A stretch of DNA of 11,721 nucleotides from assembly GCA_041744735.1 (NCBI GenBank), contig JBGTKH010000566.1:1-11721 (forward strand), written 5' to 3'. A program made the position numbers and the translations under genes. Below are positions 6,034 through 11,721 of this stretch, piece after piece; the first letter of the stretch is position 1, and the number at the start of each line of letters is the position of its first letter. Below the pieces are notes generated by a model, which did no database searches, was not told the DNA's origin, and saw only the letters and a program-made list of their open reading frames with translations. The stretch comes from JBGTKH01 sp041744735 (lineage in GTDB: Bacteria; Planctomycetota; Planctomycetia; Pirellulales; Pirellulaceae).

Positions 6034-8112
6034 ATGAACTGCTGTTTGCAAACCCGCCGTTCGCTTCATGACGTTGCTCTTCGGCTGGCCGTGACGACCG
6101 CGCGGTTGTTAGCGTTCGCCGTGGTCGCGTCCCTCATGCCATCGGCCAGCGTCGCCGGTGAAGAAAATGCTGCCGCTGTCGAACGGCGGCTGGGCGATGC
6201 GGTCAAGTATCTGGCATCCGATGAACTCGAAGGTCGCGGCGTAGGCACGAAAGGCTTGGACATGGCGGCGGACTATATCGCTGCCGAGTTCGCCAGCATG
6301 GGATTGAAGACGGATCTGTTCGACGGCTCGCCGTTTCAGAGGCTCACCGTCACGGTCGCTTCCGAGTTGGGGCCGAAGGAACAGAATCGGCTGACGCTGA
6401 TCGGCCCGCCGGAGAAAGAAGGCGGTGAGCCAATTCGGTTGGAACTAACTTCCGGCAAGGATTTTAATCCGCTGGCCATCGGCGGGTCGGGGCAGTTCGA
6501 TGCGCCGCTGGTCTTCGTCGGTTACGGCATCACGGCTAACGAACACAAGTTCGACGAATACGAAGGGCAGAACATCGAAGGCAAAGTGGTGCTGATCATT
6601 CGCAAGGAGCCGCAGCAGGCCAATCCGCACAGCGTCTTCAATGGCACGCAAGCGTCGCAGTACGCCCCGTTTGTCCGCAAGGTGGCCAACGCCTTCGAGC
6701 ACGGCGCGGCGGCCGTCATTCTGGTCAATGACAATGCGGAGCTGCAATCCAAAGCCAAGGCAGAAAAGAAGCGGTGGCAGGACGCGATCGACAAGCTGGC
6801 CGAAGCCAATACCGCTTTTAAGAAGATCGAGAACCCAACGCCCGAACAATTCGCCAAACATGGGGATGAGGTCGCAAAGCTTTCCGAGAGCATTCAGACA
6901 ATCGGCAAGCGGCTGGACGGCGACTTCGATCAAGTGTTGAATTTTCAAGGCGCCGGCGGCGAGAGCACTCACCGCAATACGCCCGTCTTCTTTTGCAGCC
7001 GTACAGCAGCCGACCGCGCGATTCGCGCGTCGCTGGGCACCGACCTGGCTTCGATCGAGGCCGAAATCGACAAGGATCTGAAGCCGCGCAGCGCCGCACT
7101 GGCCGGCTGGCGAGCGGCTGGTCAATCGAACGTAATTCACAAGCAGGCCGAAGTGAAGAACGTCGTCGCCGTGCTGGAAGGCGAAGGGCCACATGCGGAT
7201 GAAACGGTGGTCGTCGGCGCTCACTACGATCATCTCGGCATGGGCGGCAGCGGTTCGTTGGCTCCGTCGACCGTGGCGGTTCACAACGGCGCCGACGACA
7301 ACGCTTCAGGCACCGCGGCGCTGCTGGAAATCGCTCGCCGTTTGGCAACCGCGGAGAAGAAACCGTCGCGCCGCATCGTGTTCATCGCGTTCACCGGCGA
7401 GGAGCGCGGGCTGCTGGGCAGCGCCAAATACGTTCGCGAGCCCCTGTTTCCGCTCGAACGTACGATCGCCATGATCAACATGGACATGGTCGGCCGCATG
7501 CAAGACGACAAGCTGATCGTGCACGGCACGGGGACCGCTTCCGAACTGGATTCGCTGGTCGACGAGTTGAACAAGTCGTTCGGCTTCAAGATTACGAAAC
7601 AGTCTGGCGGCTTCGGCCCCAGCGATCACTCGTCGTTCTACGCCAAGCAGATCCCCGTGCTGCATCTGTTCACCGGCTCGCACAACGATTACCACCGGCC
7701 CAGCGACGACGCGGAGAAGATCAACGTCGAGGGCCTGCGCCGCGTTGCCGATTTCGTGACCGGGACCGTGACGTCATTGGCCCAGTCCGAATCTCGCCCG
7801 CGCTATATCGAAACCAAACGCCCCCAAACTGCCGGCGACGGCGGCGATCGCCCATACCTTGGCAGCATCCCCGACTTCAGCCAAGAAGTCGAAGGCTACG
7901 CGCTCATGGGAGTCAGCAAAGACAGCCCGGCCGAGCAAGCCGGCCTGAAATCTGGTGACGTGATCGTCAAGTTCGGCGAGAGCAAAATCGGCGGCCTCGA
8001 AGACATCGACAGCGCCCTGCGCAAATTCAAGGCCGGCGACAAGGTCCCCGTCCTCATCAAACGGGACGGCAAAGAGGTCACGGTAACCGTAACCCTCGCT
8101 CCGCCGCGCTAA
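6034..8112 (+). CDS. Secreted M28-family zinc metallopeptidase with PA and PDZ domains
   Basis: The 692-residue protein starts at ATG 6034, with AGGT 6 nt upstream; this places a signal peptide at the N-terminus (hydrophobic core about 18-40, cleavage near SVA-GEE, 41/42). An open frame from 5965 would bury that signal. A PA domain (about 120-370) is interrupted by a Lys/Glu-rich helical insert (about 235-320). The M28 catalytic core has the di-zinc set: AHYDH (His397), GADDNASG (Asp421), EERG (Glu456/Glu457), MDMVG (Asp484) and YHRPSDD (His554). A C-terminal PDZ domain (about 605-690) contains GVSKDSPAEQAGLKSGDVI. It should act as an aminopeptidase in the periplasm or outside the cell, with the PDZ guiding substrates or partners. 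It is monocistronic, flanked on both sides by hairpin arrays. All expected metal ligands are present. Substrate unknown. Confidence 0.92.
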   Translation: MNCCLQTRRSLHDVALRLAVTTARLLAFAVVASLMPSASVAGEENAAAVERRLGDAVKYLASDELEGRGVGTKGLDMAADYIAAEFASMGLKTDLFDGSPFQRLTVTVASELGPKEQNRLTLIGPPEKEGGEPIRLELTSGKDFNPLAIGGSGQFDAPLVFVGYGITANEHKFDEYEGQNIEGKVVLIIRKEPQQANPHSVFNGTQASQYAPFVRKVANAFEHGAAAVILVNDNAELQSKAKAEKKRWQDAIDKLAEANTAFKKIENPTPEQFAKHGDEVAKLSESIQTIGKRLDGDFDQVLNFQGAGGESTHRNTPVFFCSRTAADRAIRASLGTDLASIEAEIDKDLKPRSAALAGWRAAGQSNVIHKQAEVKNVVAVLEGEGPHADETVVVGAHYDHLGMGGSGSLAPSTVAVHNGADDNASGTAALLEIARRLATAEKKPSRRIVFIAFTGEERGLLGSAKYVREPLFPLERTIAMINMDMVGRMQDDKLIVHGTGTASELDSLVDELNKSFGFKITKQSGGFGPSDHSSFYAKQIPVLHLFTGSHNDYHRPSDDAEKINVEGLRRVADFVTGTVTSLAQSESRPRYIETKRPQTAGDGGDRPYLGSIPDFSQEVEGYALMGVSKDSPAEQAGLKSGDVIVKFGESKIGGLEDIDSALRKFKAGDKVPVLIKRDGKEVTVTVTLAPPR

Positions 8113-8149
8113 GTCACCGCCGACGCTATTGCTCCGTCAACCGGCGAAT

Positions 8150-8330
8150 GTAGCCGAAGTCGCCAGACTTTGGCCTTCCCTAGCGAATGTAGCCGAACTC
8201 GCCAGAGTTTGGCCGTCCCTGGCGAATGTAGCCGAACTCGCCAGAGTTTGGCCTTCCCTGCCAAATGTAGCCGAACTCGCCAGAGTTTGGCCTTCCCGCG
8301 ATCCAGCCAAAGTCGGGCGACTTCGGCTAC
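8150..8330. repeat. GTAG-hairpin array with 39-bp period, four direct units plus one inverted
   Basis: Direct units begin at 8150, 8189, 8228 and 8267, exactly 39 bp apart. An inverted unit occupies 8307-8330 and ends CTAC. Each unit has GTAG, an 8-bp stem and the loop GCCA (GCCC in the inverted unit). The first and last units share stem CCGAAGTC with GACTTTGG. The three inner units have CCGAACTC with GAGTTTGG, so a C and its paired G have swapped. The array fills the convergent gap between the M28 gene and the serine hydrolase gene and ends 3 nt from the latter's stop codon. Transcripts of both genes would carry these hairpins at their 3' ends, so a role in termination or RNA protection is possible. 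Confidence 0.93.
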
Positions 8331-8333
8331 CCA

Positions 8334-9548
8334 TCAATGCTTGATCGCGGAGACAGCCTGTTTTTGAAACTCGCCGCGGATGTCGGAGGCGTCGCTGTTG
8401 CCGAACTCGGTGCGTTGGATCATCAGCACAAAGATCATCTGCCGCTGCGGATCGATCCAGCCCTGCGTGCCGAACGCGCCACCGTGACCGAATGTGCCGG
8501 GCGATACCATACTGCTGACACCTTGCGGCTCGCGCACCACGCACCAGCCCAAACCCCAGCCATTGCCGGGCGTGAAGCCGGTTGTCAGTTCGCCGGTCTG
8601 CACGCTGGTCATCTGCTGGACCGCCGCTTTCGACACGATTCGCCGTCCATCCAACTCGCCGCCGTTGAGAACCATTTGGTAGAAGCGAACCATGTCGCCC
8701 GCGGTGGAGAACAAACCGCCCGACGGATTCGGCGTGCGTGGCTCGGACAAATCGTTCAACCAATGCGAGGCAACTTCCAACGACTTCTTATCCGCGCTCG
8801 GCTTGTACAATCGCACCACGCGCTTGCGTTGCTCGGCCGACGGGTTGAACGTCGTGTCGTTCATCTTCAGCGGCTGAAAGATGCGCTCGGCCAGAAACTC
8901 GTCGAACGCCTGGCCGGAGACGACTTCGACCACGCGCCCGCAAACGGACAGCCCCGGACTGTACTGCCATTTCGAGCCGGGCTCGAACTGCATCGGCTGC
9001 TTCACGAGCAGCTCAACCGTTTCCTTCAGCGACCCTTGATTCTGTTGGCTGCCGCCGATGCCCGATGTGTGTGTGAGCATGTCGCGAATCGTCACGTCGC
9101 GTTTCGGCGGTCGGCCGTCGAGCGACACCGTTTTGAATGCGGGGATGTACTGCGCCACCGGATCGTCGACCGACAGCTTGCCCTCGTCCTGCAGAATCAT
9201 CACCGCCGTGGCCGTGACTGGTTTAGTCATCGAGGCGATGGCAAACAGCGAGTCCTTGCTCATCGGCCGGCTGTCGGCGATGTCCGCGTTGCCGACCGCT
9301 TCCCAGTGCACGATCTGCCCGCGCCGCGCCGCCAGCGTCACCACGCCGGAAATCTGCTGGTCGTCCACAAACTGGCGCATCTTGTCGCCGATCTTTGCCA
9401 GTTCACTCGGGTCCATCCCGGCCGCAGCCACTTCGGCCGGCGCGAGCACTTTCAGCGCCGCGTCTCCGGCGGCCACGTGGCTCAAACGCAAGCAGAAAAC
9501 CGCGGCAAATGCGATCGCGGCAGGCAACAGATATCGTGTCTTGGGCAT
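8334..9548 (-). CDS. Secreted serine hydrolase, class C beta-lactamase / esterase family
   Basis: The 404-residue protein begins at ATG 9548 with GAGG 7 nt upstream. A signal peptide covers about residues 1-27 (hydrophobic LLPAAIAFAAVFCL core, then HVAAG). The fold is the penicillin-binding-protein-like beta-lactamase family (Pfam Beta-lactamase, class C and EstB-like). The nucleophile motif is SMTK (Ser106, Lys109). The second motif is Tyr196 in YSP, where true class C enzymes have YxN. The third is HGG in the TFGHGGAFGTQ segment in place of KTG. DMLTHTSGI is a typical family signature. The YSP and HGG variants favour an esterase or peptidase role over antibiotic hydrolysis. It converges on the M28 gene, and its stop codon directly adjoins the hairpin array. 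Confidence 0.92.
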   Translation of the reverse strand: MPKTRYLLPAAIAFAAVFCLRLSHVAAGDAALKVLAPAEVAAAGMDPSELAKIGDKMRQFVDDQQISGVVTLAARRGQIVHWEAVGNADIADSRPMSKDSLFAIASMTKPVTATAVMILQDEGKLSVDDPVAQYIPAFKTVSLDGRPPKRDVTIRDMLTHTSGIGGSQQNQGSLKETVELLVKQPMQFEPGSKWQYSPGLSVCGRVVEVVSGQAFDEFLAERIFQPLKMNDTTFNPSAEQRKRVVRLYKPSADKKSLEVASHWLNDLSEPRTPNPSGGLFSTAGDMVRFYQMVLNGGELDGRRIVSKAAVQQMTSVQTGELTTGFTPGNGWGLGWCVVREPQGVSSMVSPGTFGHGGAFGTQGWIDPQRQMIFVLMIQRTEFGNSDASDIRGEFQKQAVSAIKH

Positions 9549-9619
9549 GTTCAGTCCTCGCTAAAACGTGGCGTCGCGGAAATGATGGACAGCTAGATGA
9601 AATTTTGCCGGATGAACGT

Positions 9620-9625
9620 TATAAT
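9620..9625 (+). promoter_or_regulatory. Possible -10 box of the small exported-protein gene
   Basis: TATAAT occurs in the 147-bp divergent gap, 70 nt before the start codon of the downstream gene. No good -35 box is seen at the usual distance, so this is only a candidate; in GC-rich DNA a perfect -10 hexamer is nevertheless uncommon. Confidence 0.3.
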
Positions 9626-9695
9626 TGCCAGCGTTGCGAACGCAAAATCGCCAACTATTTCGCTTTTGTTTCCCATCAATCCGGAGCGTGCTGAC

Positions 9696-10235
9696 ATGAA
9701 GAAAGCCATTTTTGCTGCGTCGCTGTTGTTGTTGTTCGCCACGACTGCCTCGGCCGATACCTGGGAAAAGCTGCGCGACGAGGCCGGCAATTTCTCCGTG
9801 TCGGTGCCCGGCAAGCCGGTGAAGCAATCTCAAATCGTCGATACCGAAGTCGGCAAAGTCGAAGCCATCTACTACCTGGTTGAGTTGAAGGAGGGCAATC
9901 TGGTTTACGCGGTGGCTTTCAATGATTATCCGAAAGAATTCGCCGACAACGCCGACACCGATGCCGTGCTCGACGGCGTGCGCAACGGCAACATCAAACC
10001 GCACAACGGCACGGTGAGCAGCGAAACCAAAATCAAGCTCGACGGCTATCCGGGCCGCGAATACACGTTCGATGGCAAGCTGAGCGGCGACGGCGTACCG
10101 GTCAAGGGCCACGTGCGGTTGTTCCTGGTTGGCCCGCGGCTGTATCAACTAATCGTCTTCGCCGCCGCCGATTCGCTGCCGGAGAAGGAAGACATCGGGC
10201 GTTTTTTCTTTTCGTTTGATCGAACAAAGAAGTAA
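9696..10235 (+). CDS. Small exported protein of unknown function
   Basis: I start this at ATG 9696, with GGAG about 9 nt upstream, because it yields a clean signal peptide (MKKAIFAASLLLLFATTASA, cleavage before Asp21); the longer frame from 9597 would not. The mature protein of about 159 residues begins with GNFSVSVPGKP, then has a mixed alpha/beta pattern (VEAIYYLVE, LVYAVAFNDYP, AVLDGVRNGNI, YPGREYTFDGKL, GHVRLFLVGPRLYQLIVFA) and ends FFFSFDRTKK. This resembles single-domain exported proteins common in planctomycetes with a PsbP- or DUF1795-like look, but I cannot assign the family firmly. There is no lipobox cysteine, so it is likely soluble in the periplasm. It is divergently oriented from the serine hydrolase gene. 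Confidence 0.82.
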   Translation: MKKAIFAASLLLLFATTASADTWEKLRDEAGNFSVSVPGKPVKQSQIVDTEVGKVEAIYYLVELKEGNLVYAVAFNDYPKEFADNADTDAVLDGVRNGNIKPHNGTVSSETKIKLDGYPGREYTFDGKLSGDGVPVKGHVRLFLVGPRLYQLIVFAAADSLPEKEDIGRFFFSFDRTKK

Positions 10236-10545
10236 ACGATGTTTCGTTGGGCGCCGTGTTTCCTGTGGGCGGCGCGGACGGCTGTCTCTTGGCGGCCGTC
10301 GAGAACGGTCAACCCGGCGAAAACCTTCCCACGAAACTCAAGTGGGTTTCCCTCGAGTGCTTTCCAGTCTGCGGAGAAGGTCCTTGTCTTCATTGGAGAT
10401 TCGCCTCTACGCATCGCCTTCGAAGGCAGAACGACCCGCATCACGGGGCAGCGGGCGTTTGCGTTGATTTCAGAATCCGCTGACCACCGCCGCTCCCGTG
10501 CATGCGATGGTTATGGCCGCTATCGAATCCACAGTTTCGAAGTAT
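10236..10545. other. 310-bp stretch without a supported gene
   Basis: Between the exported-protein stop and the end of the DUF2007-type gene, several overlapping short frames exist. The longest (plus strand from ATG 10239, 108 codons) has no recognisable motif and its end overlaps the next gene on the opposite strand. A short GCGCCG / CGGCGC inverted repeat just after 10245 could form a hairpin but has no T-tract. I see no RNA gene or GTAG-type repeat here. A decayed gene is possible but not supported. Confidence 0.5.
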
Positions 10546-10962
10546 TCAACCATCGGGCGCACTAAAGTCGTCGTCCCAAGGCAACTCGCCAACGTCAACG
10601 TACGCACCGCAATGTTTGCACTCTTGAGTCGTTCCGTCGAGCGAGTTCGGAAACGAAGTTGTTCTTCCGCAGTCTTCACAGACGACTTGTATTTCACTGG
10701 GGCCTTCAACTGGAGTGTTGCGTGCCCTTTTCTTCCCCTCGAAGTCTCGGATTAGCTCGGCGGCCATTTGAAGGGTGGCTTCGTCGACCCATATGTTCGG
10801 CTTGTGGAATTGACTGATCGTGCCGAATGCCCAGAGACTGACTCCAGACTGGTCCTCGACCGCATGCGCGGGCACGCCGTTGGCGTGAAGCATGTCGACG
10901 ATCATATGGGCCTCGATGTTCGTCGCAGCGGTGTAGGCTATCACTGGCTTTTTGAAGTCCAT
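10546..10962 (-). CDS. DUF2007-like protein with C-terminal zinc ribbon
   Basis: A protein of 138 residues starting at ATG 10962 (GGAA about 7 nt upstream); the longer open frame to 11151 reads as low-complexity, Arg/Ser-rich non-coding sequence. The N-terminal half (VIAYTAATNIEAHMIVDMLHANGVPAHAVEDQ and the KPNIWVDEATLQMAAELIRDF block; shown as separate strands and helices) is the ferredoxin-like fold of DUF2007, a putative signal-transducing domain. After a charged linker, two CxxC pairs (CEDC and CKHC, 17 residues apart) form a zinc ribbon, followed by an acidic tail (PWDDDF). It is probably cytoplasmic; no signal peptide is seen. The domain is frequent in planctomycetes but has no defined biochemical role, and neighbours give no further hint. 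Confidence 0.8.
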   Translation of the reverse strand: MDFKKPVIAYTAATNIEAHMIVDMLHANGVPAHAVEDQSGVSLWAFGTISQFHKPNIWVDEATLQMAAELIRDFEGKKRARNTPVEGPSEIQVVCEDCGRTTSFPNSLDGTTQECKHCGAYVDVGELPWDDDFSAPDG

Positions 10963-11102
10963 TTGCGAGTTCCAGTCTGAAGGCCATAACGAATTGCAAA
11001 CTATCCGGCTGCTTTGAGACGGGTAGTTCGGGCGTTGAAGTATGCTGCTTCGCGGGCGGAGGGCGCTTTGCGGATGCAATGACGCTGGCCGGCGAAGGGT
11101 GC

Positions 11103-11721
11103 TCATGGTAACGCTTCGGAGTCGCCACGTGCAAGTTGATGCGGGCGGCAAACATGTGGAGTCGGAAGGCTGTGGCGGTCGAAGGGGCGCGCGGTCGTAT
11201 CGGTTGGCCGGTGATGACGAGAGGCGGGGAGCAACGGATGGCGGGCCGCGCAGACCGCGGGCGCGGGCGGTTGTGGATGGCCGGCGAGATGCAGCGGGAG
11301 AAGCGTTAATTGGGACATGGGGAGGGCGGAGGGTCGGGACTGCGGATGCTCGGGGGCCGGTTTTGAAGTTGCGCTAGCATCAATTTGTAGCCGAATTCGC
11401 CAGAATTTGGTTTTCGAGTTCAACACAAGACCGTCCAAATTCTGGCGAATTCGGCTACCATCAATTGAATCGCGCAACTTCGAAAGGGGCCGGCGAGGGC
11501 TCGACCACGGCTGATACCAGACGGGGCTCGTCGAGTAATCATGGAATAAGTCGCGCCACGAAGGGCGCCGTGTGAAGGCCACGCTGGTCAAAGGGCCTGC
11601 GCAGTGCGGACACTTGCGAGACGTTTCCGGCAGGTCGTCTTCCAGCGGCGGCTGGCGGGGCGGTTCGGGATCGGTGTCGGTGATCCGTAACAACTGGCGA
11701 CAGCGCTGCAAGTAGTCCTGT
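11103..11721 (-). CDS. C-terminal part of a probable IS91-like transposase, start beyond window
   Basis: The frame enters from beyond the right edge (QDYLQRCRQLL...) and stays open to 11103, about 206 codons. The first 70 residues look like a protein end: a YLQRCRQLL helix, a Pro-rich linker, then CPHCAGPL, a zinc-knuckle-like pair, and RRPSWRDLFHDY. That order recalls the C-termini of IS91-family HUH transposases, but catalytic motifs are outside the window, so the family call is tentative. From about 11480 leftwards the frame crosses a perfect hairpin pair (11387-11458) and continues as Pro/His/Arg-rich sequence with no conserved appearance. The genuine C-terminus has probably been displaced or extended by the insertion. 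Confidence 0.42.
   Translation of the reverse strand, partial: QDYLQRCRQLLRITDTDPEPPRQPPLEDDLPETSRKCPHCAGPLTSVAFTRRPSWRDLFHDYSTSPVWYQPWSSPRRPLSKLRDSIDGSRIRQNLDGLVLNSKTKFWRIRLQIDASATSKPAPEHPQSRPSALPMSQLTLLPLHLAGHPQPPAPAVCAARHPLLPASRHHRPTDTTARPFDRHSLPTPHVCRPHQLARGDSEALP
11365..11481. repeat. Outer inverted repeat enclosing the hairpin pair
   Basis: GAAGTTGCGC at 11365-11374 is matched by GCGCAACTTC at 11472-11481, a perfect 10-bp inverted repeat; three further T/A pairs match after one mismatch. The hairpin pair sits between these arms, giving a nested palindrome of about 117 bp. The arms may be remnants of the insertion site or the true ends of a larger element. Confidence 0.7.
11387..11458. 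repeat. GTAG-headed perfect inverted hairpin pair (REPIN-like)
   Basis: Two 24-nt arms, 11387-11410 and 11435-11458, are perfect inverted copies separated by 24 nt. Each reads GTAG, stem CCGAATTC, loop GCCA, stem GAATTTGG. It is the same unit type as in the 8150-8330 array, with a T-A pair at the position that is C-G or G-C there. It lies inside the open tail of the transposase frame. Confidence 0.93.

Noticed and set aside
5752..8330. CRISPR array
   Set aside because: The 39-bp units consist of an almost constant sequence without unique spacers, each carries its own hairpin, and no cas genes are nearby.
8129..8344. Open frame encoding a 13-residue repeat (plus strand, NVAELARVWPS type)
   Set aside because: It is the direct translation of the 39-bp hairpin array, which is open in more than one frame because 39 is a multiple of three. 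No independent coding signal.
8337..9596. 419-codon plus-strand frame opposite the serine hydrolase gene
   Set aside because: Antisense shadow of a gene with signal peptide, SMTK and HGG motifs and a good ribosome site.
10239..10565. Plus-strand 108-codon frame starting 4 nt after the exported-protein stop
   Set aside because: The position would suit an operon partner, but there is no ribosome site, no recognisable motif, and it runs into the oppositely oriented DUF2007-type gene.
11042..11377. Plus-strand frame of 111 codons, Gly/Arg-rich
   Set aside because: No motif, no ribosome site and a composition explained by purine-rich, high-GC DNA; it also overlaps the transposase frame.

Overview
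The window looks like a piece of a planctomycete chromosome, most likely Pirellulales-like. This rests on content, not on a database match. The signs are GC-rich coding DNA, a WD40 plus Roc-type GTPase multidomain protein, a histidine kinase with an FHA and a GAF domain, a secreted M28 peptidase carrying PA and PDZ domains, a DUF2007-type protein with a zinc ribbon, and many dispersed hairpin repeats.

Layout. 1-2370 (-) is the N-terminal 790 codons of a WD40-GTPase protein whose C-terminus lies outside the window. 2371-2722 has no gene but holds five CCACGGG-type hairpins. 2723-3378 (-) is an overlapping antitoxin-VapC pair. 3472-5636 (-) is a two-gene signalling unit: a receiver-only protein that lacks the phosphorylatable Asp, followed by an FHA-GAF histidine kinase. 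5637-6033 is a divergent intergenic region with a 39-bp-period hairpin array. 6034-8112 (+) is the M28 peptidase. 8113-8333 is a convergent intergenic region with a second 39-bp-period hairpin array. 8334-9548 (-) is a secreted class-C-type serine hydrolase. 9696-10235 (+) is a small exported protein of unknown function. 10236-10545 has no gene I can support. 10546-10962 (-) is the DUF2007/zinc-ribbon protein. 11103-11721 (-) is the end of a probable transposase reading frame, interrupted by another hairpin pair.

Two signals stand out. First, four separate loci (605-665, 5752-5874, 8150-8330, 11387-11458) carry one architecture: a GTAG head followed by an 8-9 bp hairpin with a 2-4 nt loop, with the outermost units always in inverted orientation so that each locus starts GTAG and ends CTAC. 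The stems differ between loci by compensatory base changes. This matches the REP/REPIN elements that RAYT (TnpA-REP) transposases mobilise in proteobacteria. One pair sits in frame inside the GTPase gene. Second, the WD40 part of the GTPase protein consists of five near-identical 126-bp repeats, and the differences are concentrated at a few codons. This resembles the diversifying WD40 recognition domains of fungal HET proteins and suggests a conflict or self/non-self sensor.

Apart from the receiver-kinase pair and the toxin-antitoxin pair, neighbouring genes do not form an evident pathway. This is a mosaic region with many repeats.
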